Below are positions 47,101 to 59,700 of a stretch of 64,000 nucleotides of DNA, one piece after another. Below the pieces are notes generated by a model that had not been told where the DNA came from, did no database searches, and saw only the letters and a list, made by a program, of their open reading frames with translations. Position 1 is the first letter of the stretch. Each line of letters starts with the position of its first letter. The translations under genes were made by a program, and so were the position numbers. Source of the stretch: Macquaria australasica (lineage: Eukaryota; Chordata; Actinopteri; Centrarchiformes; Percichthyidae). The DNA is taken from NCBI GenBank assembly GCA_005408345.1, contig SEMN01000347.1, positions 62,001 to 126,000 on the forward strand, in the 5' to 3' direction.

Positions 47101-50100
47101 ACACACTAATCCTACATTGCCCCGTTATAATGTGATAAACCATCAGCACAACTGCACATTTAACATTTCTAAAATTCCCTATATGCAAAATAAGTAAAGT
47201 AATAATAATTTATTTTATTTTATTTTTATTTTTTGCTACAGCATATAGATCTGTTTATCTGTTTTGTAAATTACACATCCTGCTCTCTTTTGAGTAAAAA
47301 AAAAAAAAAAAATCAGATATATGGAAATTAATTTAAAATTGAGTCTACAGCCATGCTAGCTACTAAATGCTAACGTCAGCATGCTAACATGCTCACAATG
47401 ATAATGCTAACATGCTGGTGTTTAGCAAGTATAATGTTTAGCCTACCATGTTCCCCATCTTAGTTTAGCATTTTACCATGCATAACATTTGCTAAATAGC
47501 GCTACACACAATGTCCAGCTGAGGTTCATGGTGATGTGATTCATTTTGCAGGTATTTAGTCATAAACCAAAGTACTGGATTAATTGAAATTTTGACCTCA
47601 TGATGGCGCCAGATGAAAAGTAAGTGGATCACCAAAGTTATTAAAATTCATCCTGAGGGCAACATGAATGTCTGAACAAAATGCCATCCAACAGTTGTCG
47701 AGACATTTCACTCAAAACCACAAAGGTCAACCTCATGGTGGTGCAAGAGAAAAAAATCAAGTGATCACCAGACTCTGGAGGATTCATCCTCTCGGGACCA
47801 TGAATGTCTGTACAAAATTTCATGCTAATCCATCTAATTGCGACTGACCGATATTGCCAAAATATGAACAATTTAAAAGTACCCTGGCATGATTTTTGAC
47901 AGCAAAAAAGAATGACTAACTGTGATTTCAGTTGGACTTTAAGAGTCAGAACTGCCTGTAAGCAAGAATCAGATTGTGTTTGTCTGTTTATGTTAGCCCT
48001 GTGATGGACTGGATCTGACAGTCCAGACAGTCAACCAAGGACGTCTCTTAACTGCAATCTGTAAAAAAAGTACCATCATTTAGGGGTGCCCTGGTCGCTC
48101 ACCTGGTCGAGTGCATAACATTAAGGCTGAGTCCTTACTGCTGCGGACTGGGTTGGATTCCAGCCCGGGCCCTTTGCTGCATGTCATCCCCTGTCTCTCT
48201 CTGCAGCTGTCACCATCCAATAAAGGCATAACGCCCCAAAAATAATCTTTACAAGAAAAAAAAGTACCATCATGTGTTACTCTTTTCTCACTCTTCACCT
48301 GTAAGTTAGTTTAGACATTTGCATACATTGCATTTTGCACTGAAATCTTGACTCTGATTTGGTATCATGGCCACTGTTTTATGCCTTGGCTCAGTGCACA
48401 GCGGCCTTTGCCAATCCATAAGGAACTGTTTCTTTCATAACATCCCCCAAGCTTCTTCCTTTGACACTTACAGATAGTCTATTATTCTTTTCTCTCCACC
48501 ACCCCCTCTCTGGTCTCCGTCTTGTTTTTTGTTTTTTTTGACAATCCAGGCATATTGATTGCCATGGTTACCTCCTACAATGTGATTGCTGGGTCGTCTG
48601 TTGTGTCTCGGCAATTGCATGGAGCCCGGTCTTTATACAGCACATATGTGTTATATGCTGCTTAGTATTTCTGCTGCTTCCTTTTTCCAGTCTCAAGGCG
48701 GTGGCATTGTTTGACGAACTTGACATGTGAAGACACAGTAACATTGTAAGAAAACCCCTGAATAATGCAACATGACAGAGGAGCAGTTAGGAGTTGTTTA
48801 GCAAACATCAACCAAATGATTAAATATTAAAGCAGCAGCTCTCCGTGGGCTCGCTAACAAACCAGATGATAGAAGGAGAGGCTGCTCTGTTGTGGCCACA
48901 TCTTCACCCTGCATGGATCAATACTGCCTGAATGAGAGATTCAGGACACTGGGGATACTCAAGAGCAAACCAGGAAACACTTCCCAGCGTGCACCTGTCC
49001 TGTATCTGTTATGTCAGCAGGCTGGTGGTAAAAAAGAAACGGACACAATTTTTTCAGTTGGCTGGCCATCAGACCATTGAGCCTTCTGGCAGATGAGAGG
49101 AAAACAAAATAGATTTAAAAAATGTAGTAATGCAGCAGTGACACACTGCAGCACAAGCAATAAAGAGTGTGCAGTCTATAGACCCGCTAACGGCTTTTTT
49201 TAAGCTTTACTCAGGCACAGCAGTGCTTTGAGCTAAATGCTAAAGTCAGCTGAGGTTGAAGGTTTGATCATTAACCAAACTATTGGACAAATTAAAATTC
49301 TGACCTAATGATGACACTACATGACAGTCAGGGGATCACCAAAGTTATTAGGATTCATCTTCAGGGCACTATGGATATGTGTACCAAATGTCATGGCAAT
49401 CCAAACAATAGCTGTCTTGATATTTCAGTGAGGACAAAAGTGGCTGACTGACCAACCAACATTGCCATCCTTAGAGCTAAGCCACTCTTGTGTCTAATAA
49501 AAACTGCAGCATCTATAGGCCTAGTACATGCATGTGATGTTGAATATGTGTGTGTACATGTGCATAAAGTATATATCCATCCACATTAAAGTTACAGTAT
49601 GTCTATTTTATATTTTAAGTCTTGACCTGTGGCTTACATGATCAGCTGTGATACACTCCTGATTGGATGAGAAGATGGCTTCCCACGGAAAGACTAACCT
49701 GCTCCTGAGCTCTGTTGACTACAGTATAATGTCCGAGCCGGAATGTAATTGATTATTGATTGCTGTCTACTGCTTGACTGATACCCCAGGGCGAAGGCAA
49801 CTAACCCTCCTATCTATTGTATCGCTCACAGAGTCTCTAACAGAAAAGCAGCTATTTAATTAGAGTATTCATGCTCTGTGCCTCTTTTTTTTTTTTTTTT
49901 TTACAATAATGTAGCCCCAAATAGTTTATGCGTTACATCCTAATGGGGTTCAGTATGTGGTGCTGTGTAAATGTTTGTATCTCACTAATGGAAAATGTAA
50001 ATCTTGTTATGCTATATGCAGTCAGGTCTATGTGAGCACCACAGCAACATTTTGTCTGTCATATCAGAAAAGCACAGTTTTCCTTTAAAATTGATCTTTG

Positions 50101-53100
50101 AAGTCAAAATAAAGCTTTACAAAAACACTTGAACACATTCATTTTTAGCAGCATGCCTCTAGCGATGGCATGTTGACCTATCTCATCAACTGATGGATTG
50201 CTATGACGTTTTGTACAGACACTCATGGTGCCCAGAGGATGAATCCTACTGACTTTGGTGATCCTGATGTTTCCTGTAGCACCACCAGGAGGTTCCCATT
50301 TGTGGTTTTGAGTCAAATGTAACAACAACTGTTAGACCGCCTTGACATTTGTACACAGATTCATGTTCCCCTCGGGATGAATCGTGAACTAGCGCCATCA
50401 CTAGGTTTATTTTGTGCAATGCTTTGTTTTAAGACCATTAGGTTACTTCCAAATGACATTCCCATCAGACTCGGCTGTACTTTGTGTGCAAGTGCTAGTA
50501 AGGCTGGATAACAACAGGAATGATTAAGGTCTGTAGCAGAGTGCTAAATGGTAGCAACAATACAGTAGGTTGCAGTACAGGAGTGTAAAGTAACCTATAG
50601 TAACCTATAGTACACAACAGTGCAGTAAAGTAAAAGAGCAGTCGGAGCCCGAGGGGTCCAGTTCTGCAGCCGCTGGGTCAGCTTCTCTCTTCCTGCCTCA
50701 TATCTTAGCCTCTATTCATCGCTGTAATGCGTGTAATGAAGCGCTGTGAGGCTGTAAGCTGAGAGTCCACTGCAGCAAAATGTTTTTACTCCAGTAGAGT
50801 TATTACTCTTCCACTGTAGGACAGAAGAGGAAGGAGTGGATGCTGACTCAGCACACACTGTCTGTTCAGACTGGCCCAGGTTGTTTTATATGTGCACCTT
50901 TTTTAGGAGCACCTTAGCCAAGATACAAAGTACCAGTGACTGAACCTTGCCATAATGTGAGTCTGAGTGAGAAATTATTCATGTGCTGGCGGTGTGGCCA
51001 GATAGAGGAGGCCTGCATCATACAGTGTGACCTTGCATCAGCTGCATTCATTACAGCTGGTTACAGAACACAGGTAATTACCTGTTTTTATTAGACCAAA
51101 TGTAACAATATTAACAATAAATATGACCAGGTGACTACCGTTGATTTATATTGTTAGTCCAAAAGAACTCTATACAAATCAGTTTGGTACTGTTTGTCAT
51201 AGTAAAAGTGGGTAAAATGAGCTACCCTCTATTACATTCCTGGTTTTAAATACATGCTCAGTCTTCAGTAAAGTATATTCATTTTTAATCAGGGCTGTAA
51301 CTGCCAATTGAGTTCACTGAGGTCACGTCCTCAGTATTTTTTTATTTGAGGGTTTTAGCTCCCTGGGTGGAGTTTACTGTACGTTGTATAATTAAAAACA
51401 TACACATGGTTGTTTTTTTATAGGCTGCAGTATTTTTAGACTTCTGCATATTTAAATGTAATGTTAAATGTACTTTTAGGTCAACGAATAAATTAGGTAA
51501 GATAAGATGAAACTTTATTGATCCCCAGGAGGAAATTTTAGCAAATTAGAATAATAAGTAAATAAAGAATTGACAAGAATATATTTTAGCCATGCAGCGA
51601 GAAGAAGGCTTTGAAAAAGTATTACAGCATTTAGACCTTCACACAGGGAAATACAATTTACAGAAAATATAACTGATCAAATAAATGAATAAAATAAAAA
51701 ATCCAAATAATTAATAAAAAATGTATGGTGACCTTATTTTTGGTGTCTGGTGAAAATGTGCAGAGGGGGGTGCATTGGACTCATGACCTCAGTGTTTCTA
51801 AAACGCTGGCTACAGCCCTGATTGTAATGCAATCCAGTACAACAGTCCCGTAATAAATAGTACATTTGTGAAACCTTTACTTGTTTTTTTTTTGCACTGT
51901 GTCCAAGAGGTGTTGATTTAACTATAATGTTTTTGAGGCTGTAGTTTGTGCTGATGTTGCATATGATTGCGTTATATTGTAAGATGTTCTGGACTATTGT
52001 ATTGGATTGCAATATATATTGCACATGTGTTTCTGGTAATTAGTTCTAGTTTAAAGAAAACTGGGCTCACAGAACATGCATTATACAGTATATTTATTAT
52101 ATTATTGTTATTTCTGATATTTTTAGATTTTTGTGTGTATAGTATCAGGTGATCTGTCACAGTAGACTTACACCAACAAACTGACTCACCATTTTAAACC
52201 ATTGAGGAGTGTTAAACGTTCTCCCTGGCATTATTCACTTCTCATATTCTCCATAAATATCTAGCAACTGTTGGCTTGACATCACTTGTGTATGTAAGAA
52301 TTGTAATTTTGATATTGAAAGAAATATATTCAGTACATTTAAAGTGTAACTCCACCCTCAAATTCAGCTAGAACCTGTTCTCCCAGCATATTCAAAAACA
52401 TGTTTAAGTGTGCAGTACCTCTTTAATGTTTAATAGTAATACTAGTATTTTAGGAAAAAGTTGCAGACCTTATAATATATGTAGTATTAAACACATTTAG
52501 CTAGACAGTCTCACAGTAAGGAGGAGCTGTCAAATCCTCTACAAGCTCTCAGCTTAAGTGGAGTGCCTACCTGCCATTTCCAAATGGCTGGGTCACACAA
52601 GCTGCCTGTTTTTTACATGGATATCTAAGTCATCTCTAAACCTCTAAGATTCCCCAGAGTGTCTGTACTAATAAATGATCCTGTGAATTATACATTTCTC
52701 TTATAGTTAGTTTCAGTCATCCTGTTCACGTGACACAGAGGTACAAGTGTGAAAGGAATAAGTGTATCGGATAAAAATAAACTCATCTTCAATTAGTTTG
52801 TTGTGCAGCAGGACTGCATTACTGTACCTTGGCCTTTATCCCTAGCTGCTCTTGTGCATGTGTTCATTGTCACACGGCTCAGTCAGAGACACAGCAGGTA
52901 TAAAATAGTGTCAAGAAGGATACAATAGCAGTCTCTTTTTTTCTATGCATAGAAACAATGGAAATCCATTAAGGTTCTCTCTGGAAATGTCTTATAGTGA
53001 AAATCATCTCCAGGGCGAAGCATGTACTGCTAAAACAGCCTACAGTGTGTGTTTGAGATGGGTGTCAGATTGAATTCCCCCACATCATCCAACTGTTTTC

Positions 53101-56100
53101 TCTGCCCATTTTTCTTGTGTTATATTGGCTATGATGATGTCACCTAAAAATCGCTCTGAACAAAAAATGTACATGGTTAATAAAACTTCTCAAATCCTAT
53201 TTGCAACAGCCTACAAATCACAAATTAAAAAGTATCCAAATAAGACTACAATTGTTTGGGAAAACGTTTTAAAACTGACTGACAGCACTATATTTTAACT
53301 GGTGGAGGTAGTTTTAAAAAGATAATTAGAAACATAGGCAGGGTTTGTACAAAGTCTTGAAAGTTTGGAAAATGCTTAATTTTAACTGTTATGTTTTCAA
53401 GGTTAGGAATATGCTTTTATTCAAATATACTCCTTGAAAATGCTGAAAATTTTTAACATAATCTGGTGTTTTATCATCTACACAATCACTCATGTAAACC
53501 AAGAATCTTTTAATATTTAAAATGAAACGATCCCATCGTCATATTTGTTTGTTGTCTCCTGGTATTTATAGTTACAATTAAAGGCTTCGAGAGTCTGGAA
53601 ATTTGTGGTTTAGGTACCTTGAAAGTGCTTGAAACGTGCTTGAATTTTACTCTAACCCTGCATAGGAGAAGTCCTTAAATAAGTTGTACAGACTAGACAA
53701 GAGTTATTTAATGATGAACTTAATGTAATCATGTTTATTTTTTCCAAAATGCACACTGTACTGTAGTTTATACTGTTTCAGAAATATGCAGGCATTCTAT
53801 CTGCACCTTACTGCACAGGTGTTGCTGTTTTTCTACCCAAGGGTGCTTGCTGGAGTGTTTTAAGTGTAACACATAGTGTCATGAATAAGCTTTCTTGGGA
53901 TGATCCCTCTCAAAGGCTAGTTTTTATGACCATTTTCCTGTGCCTTATTCTGCTGATTGCATGTTGCAAAGATATGTTCTGCCAGGCTGTAACTCAACTG
54001 AAGACACTGAAAGCATCTGCTGCTTTCATCCACATACACTGAGACAGAACTGCAATTATTGCAAAGTCAATAAATCCAGAGGGATTTACATTCTGCCTCT
54101 AATGAGCAATCAAAAAGGATTAAACCAATCCTCTGAAAATTAACCTCAGAGGCATTGATTTTTATAATTAATGTATTTAGAAAATGTGTGCACATCATAA
54201 TTCCAAAATTGTTGCAGTGGTTTCTGTTTGCAAAATTTGTCAAACTACGATGCAGAAACTTTTATTTCAACAGTGCAATAACAATTGATTTTCTCCACAC
54301 CAGTTTAAAGTCAATACGTCATAAAGTCAAACTTTGAGTGCTACAATTTTCTATAATTTTACAAGATTAGACAATTTGGTGGGGAAAAAATCACTGGGTT
54401 TTGGTCACACCTAAACTTACCATTGTAGAATCACACAAAAATATACTCAGTCTTCAGTCTCAAAAACAGTTCCTGAAGGTTACAATCTATAAATGTAATC
54501 ACAATTTTAAGCAAAAATTCAACTCCAAGTCCTCGGCCGTATTATTTCTGAAACCACAAAATTACACAAATGATTATAACTTCACATTATTTTAAATATA
54601 GAAAGAGTATTCAATCTTTTTTTCAGCAGAAAGACACTTGCTTTCAGATATGTGAGTCAAGAATATACAATATTTGAATACTGTATATCATTTTTACTAT
54701 ACAGTAATAAAAGTTTTACTGTATGGTTAAAGCAGCAGTACCTCACTACATACATTCCTTTACTGCCATGAGCCTTTAGTGGTGTCTCCAAGGAAATGGC
54801 CTCAGATCTACCAACTGTTGTTGGTGTCCAACCAGCAGATTGGCATAAGTCCTGAATGCTTCTCCTGATGGCTGTCTAGCAGCTGTTGCTATAGGATTAT
54901 GAGCTCTCTGTCTTTTCTCACGGCAGAGCAAAGCTCACCGGTAATTCTCCGTCATCATGCTTATTGCTGCTATTGTCATCAGCTGTTTCACTTTGAAGGC
55001 CACTCCAGGCTCTTATCTTATTCCAAAGTATGCGGGACACAGTAAAGCCGGATGTGCCCACAGTGAAGTTTGGAGAATATGTAGCTTTGGTGTATGGTAG
55101 ATAAGATTGGCTGGGACCCAGTATTGTGTGTTTGTGTATTTGCCAGCCTCCCTGCATTACATACATTATAGATTAGTTGTGTTGTCCTGTGTTTTTTCTG
55201 GGATTTGATCCTAGAGGAAGGCAGAGCTGGAGATTGGAGGTTGTTCATTGGTTGGCTGTGGATTTGGCCCTGGTGTAACCCCAGACCTCCTCTGTCACCT
55301 GAATTCAGCCCAGCTGGCATCAGTGACTTTCAGCAGTGCTGAAATGAACATAATGCATCTAGCCGACAGAGAAAGTCAGAGGGAGAGAGAGAGAGAGAGG
55401 GTGACTTTTGGTCAGAGTGTAGCAGAGGCTGTCGTCACAGTGTATCTTAGTACAGCATAGCTTAATGGGAATGATATGTAAAGTATATTATTTAGTGTTT
55501 TTATTAAATTATTTTTTTATTTTGATCATCTTAGTAATTTTAAGAATTGTCTTTTCACCCTGCTGTATACAGTTTGTGTCAGTATCTACTACTATTGTAG
55601 ACTATTGTCCTGGACAGGATGTCTTCTGTTATGAATTATATTGTGTCTGCTCTAAACAACCAATAACACTGAGTCATGCTCTTACCTTACACTTGCCAAG
55701 GTTTGTAATTATGATCTTTTTCAGATTTTGCAAAAACTGTCTTGACTGAGTTGTACATACTGTACATTTTTAGCCATGCTAACTAACGGCGTGGCTTTGG
55801 TGGCAATGGCAGTCGGTCGGTCCACCTCTTTGTTCAAGACTGCAATAACAACTATTGGATGAATTGCAGTGGAATTTTGTACAGACATTGGTAGTCCTCA
55901 GAGGATGAATTGCCATCACTAGCACCATTATCAGGTTCATTTTTTTATTTGTCCCATGCTTTATTTATGACCGAATACAAAATACAATACAATTATACTT
56001 ATAATTGTGCAAAGCTAATGGCATTCCCATTAGCTTCAGCTGTACTTTGTGTTTAGTGCTAATTAGCCAATGTTAGCATGCTAACACGCTAAACTAAGAT

Positions 56101-56713
56101 GGTGAACACAGTAAACATTACACCTGATAAACATTAGCATGTTAGCATTGTTATTGTGAGTCTTTTGGCTCAGTCTCATTGATAAAACATCAACGTGAAA
56201 ACTGGACAATGTGGTATCTGGTTTTGTACTAGTAATATTCACTCTCTTAAGTGACGATATTGTGAAATCTTTACAAAACTGTTACGTCCACCTTTAGGCA
56301 AATTAATACAGACTGTGTGTCTCTTATAATGGAATAAAAATGCCCCAAAATGCTTTAAAAAGAATTACTGATAAAAATGTGTTTTTGTGCTGAAATGGGT
56401 TTTCAAATGGTGACCAGAAATCAAAAAGGCTGGTTGAAACAATTTTTCTTTCTAAATTATATTCTGGAGGTTATCTTTAGAAATGCATTGATAACACTAT
56501 GAAAAATGAAGCCGCCATTCAGCTCTCAGATTTATCACTGGTGATAACCACAGCACTAACCATTACATCCCTCACAGAAAAATTCACTGGCCCTTTCATT
56601 CTGTCAGCGGGGAGCGGCCTCCTCCGCTCTGGGCTCTGCTATTAGCAGTCAGGCTACTGGAGCTCACTCCTATTGTTCCACTTACCACCAGCATGGATAA
56701 CTGAGTTTGATTG

Positions 56714-56799
<86 letters not shown>

Positions 56800-59700
56800 A
56801 GAGAGTCTCGCACAGTCTGTTGCTTACTGGAAACCTCTCAGCCTCTGGGCCAAAGCAGGGCAGCTTTGCTTTTAAGAGAAAATCAACCAGAGCTACTGCA
56901 TCAGTGGTTCCCCACTGCTCTTACATTAAGAACCCATTTCCTGCTTGGTTATTTATGATCCTGCTGGATAATCTAGTCTTAGATCAATTACGCTGTGCAA
57001 CCTATGAGCTGCATATTACAGTCAATAAATCTGTCAGTGGGAGACATCTGATGAAAGTTAAAGTCCCTTGGCATGAATTCATTACTGAATCTTTCCTGAC
57101 TGGAATATATTTTGTTCTCAGTCATACAGTGGATTGAACAACAGAAGCGTTCTCCGTGGTAGGAAGCTCCATGTTGCCACATATTGACTAAAAGGGCCTT
57201 AGTACTAGACACTTCACAGTCTTGATACAATGCTGCCCTCTGCTGAAAGATGATGTGAAATTCACTTACTGAATTCATTCTTTAGCTTATTTCTTGGCTT
57301 CTACCTTCTGGTTGATGGACAGTGGGTAGATTTTTCATTGTATTTTTGAAGTATTCTTACCACTGTATTCAACTAAGCTACACTAAAATAAACTCAATTA
57401 AAATACTGCAAAAATAAAAGTTTTATGACACTGACATTGAAATATTGCCGAGTTTTTGCTATTGCTGCTTCCATTTTAACTGACTGACGATTTATTTTAT
57501 GCTCTCTTTTCTCTATCTCTCTCTCTCTGTCTTGCAGGTATTTTATTTTCAACGTTAGTGTTCGGCCCAGCCTGTGGCTTCATCTTAGGTTCTGTCTGTA
57601 CCAAAGTCTATGTTGATGCTGTCTTCATCGACACCAGTGAGTTGGCAGTTTGTATTTCTTGAGATACATCCTTGAATGTTGTTCATTTTCAGTGCAATAA
57701 TTAGATTTGTATTGACGTTACTGGGAAAATGAAGAATACCACAATATTATACCACAATAGAAACATTAAAAAATAATGAACAGGTGGTATTTACTTCTAC
57801 TGGAACCCAATTTCTTCACATTTCATCATTCAGCATCCATCCATTGTGGTAAATCCCCCTACCTCCTGTCCAGGTAAGCTGGACATCACCCCAGATGACC
57901 CTCGCTGGATCGGGGCGTGGTGGAGCGGCTTCCTCCTCTGCGGTGCCTTACTCTTCCTGTCGGCCCTCTTCATGTTTGGCTTCCCCCAGGCGCTGGATGA
58001 GCAGGACATGGACGGTGGGGGGGAGAGTGAGCAGGCCATGCTGCCTTCTTCGCTGACCCTGGAGTACCAGGGGTCCAAACACAACGGGGCCATCCATGGC
58101 TTTGATATAAACAGCGGGCTCTCAGTTTGTGAGCACCTGAGAGGTAAGGAGGAGCATAGAAGGGAGGAGATACTGAGATAAAAAGGGCTAAAGAGAAGTG
58201 GGACATATCAAAATAAGATTTGGTTAGTGAAAAATCAAATAAAAATTTTCCTATCCCCTTATACTCTGTTCTTTTCTCTCTCTCTACCTGTTCTACCACT
58301 TATCGTGTCCTCTTTTTCTCCATTTTCTTCTCCCAGTAATCCCCCGGGTAACCAGGCACCTTCTCTCTAACCCGGTGTTCAGCTGCATCACGCTGGCAGC
58401 CTGCATGGAGATCGCTGTGGTCGCTGGCTTTGCTGCCTTCCTGGGGAAATACCTGGAGCAGCAGTTCAACCTTACCACCTCCTCAGCCAATCAACTGCTA
58501 GGTAGGTGGATCATAATCTTGTCTGAGTGGAGGGCCAAGCTTTTTTTGTTCCCAAAGTGTTTTACAATCAAAGTGTTTTACCGTTAAACCATCAGGGCAG
58601 ACAAACAAAGAAAAGTAAGAACTCTAATGACAACATTTGTGCAGTGCAGAAACCTCTACTAAGAAAAATGCTAGTAAACATTTTTGGGAAACATCGGACA
58701 TCCTTGTGTTTTCCTCCCCAGGTATGACGGCCATCCCCTGTGCCTGTCTGGGTATCTTCCTCGGGGGGCTGCTGGTGAAGAAGCTGAACCTTTCGGCTCT
58801 CGGTGCGGTCCGCATGGCCATGCTGGTCAACCTGGTGTCCACTGCCTGCTACGTCTCTTTTCTCTTCCTGGGCTGTGACACCGGACCTGTCGCCGGGGTT
58901 ACGGTCGCCTACAGCAACGAGTAAGCAGGGAAACCTACTGTTGTGAATGAGGAGTCTTTTGCAGGCCTTGCTGGGGTTTTTTTCACGAGTTATTGAATAC
59001 CTTCTATGCAGTTTTCAAGAAACATATTCTAGTTATGCATGACTTTACAAACATGCAAAATACTAAAAATAGCAACTGCTCTCACGTGGTCAAAAAAGGA
59101 AATTTACAAACAATACAATTTATTGCAGTTTTTCGGTTAGTTATCTAGCTATTACCACTTCTACCATTTCTTTTGACATTAATAGCTGGTGTATTAATGC
59201 AGCATTCATGGTAGACTTCCAAAAACTACCATTCTTGTCACTATGAGAGACAAGCTGGGAGATTTTGTTGCTGATTTATTGAGCTTCTCACCATAAATGT
59301 GCATTAACTGTAAAATACATGCAACGCTTTGTATCTTTAATGTGATGTCTCAAATGACAGATAACAGGCCTATGCATTCTCAGTGTTTACTGTGAGCACA
59401 GGACGGAAAATTGCTTCTGCACTGCACTCTGTGGGTTGAAGCATGTTGTAATTCTAGTGTCTCATATTTGTCAGAACCAGAAATATTTGTTTCTACACTG
59501 ATTACATTGCACCGTTAGTGTACAGTGGTTGAATAGTCAGTTCATAGAGTGCAAGATGTAATCAAGTGCTGATTTACTCTTTAAAAGTTAAAGTGTAACT
59601 CTACCCTAAAATTCAGCTAGAACCCTCTCTCCCAGCAAATTTTAAAAAATGCAACAACTTTAGGAGGCGTGGCCTCGTGGCTATGTAGTGTGTGGGTCAG

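Noticed and set aside
56596..57137. Frames with long His-Thr or Val-Cys runs
   Set aside because: Translation of the CA microsatellite.
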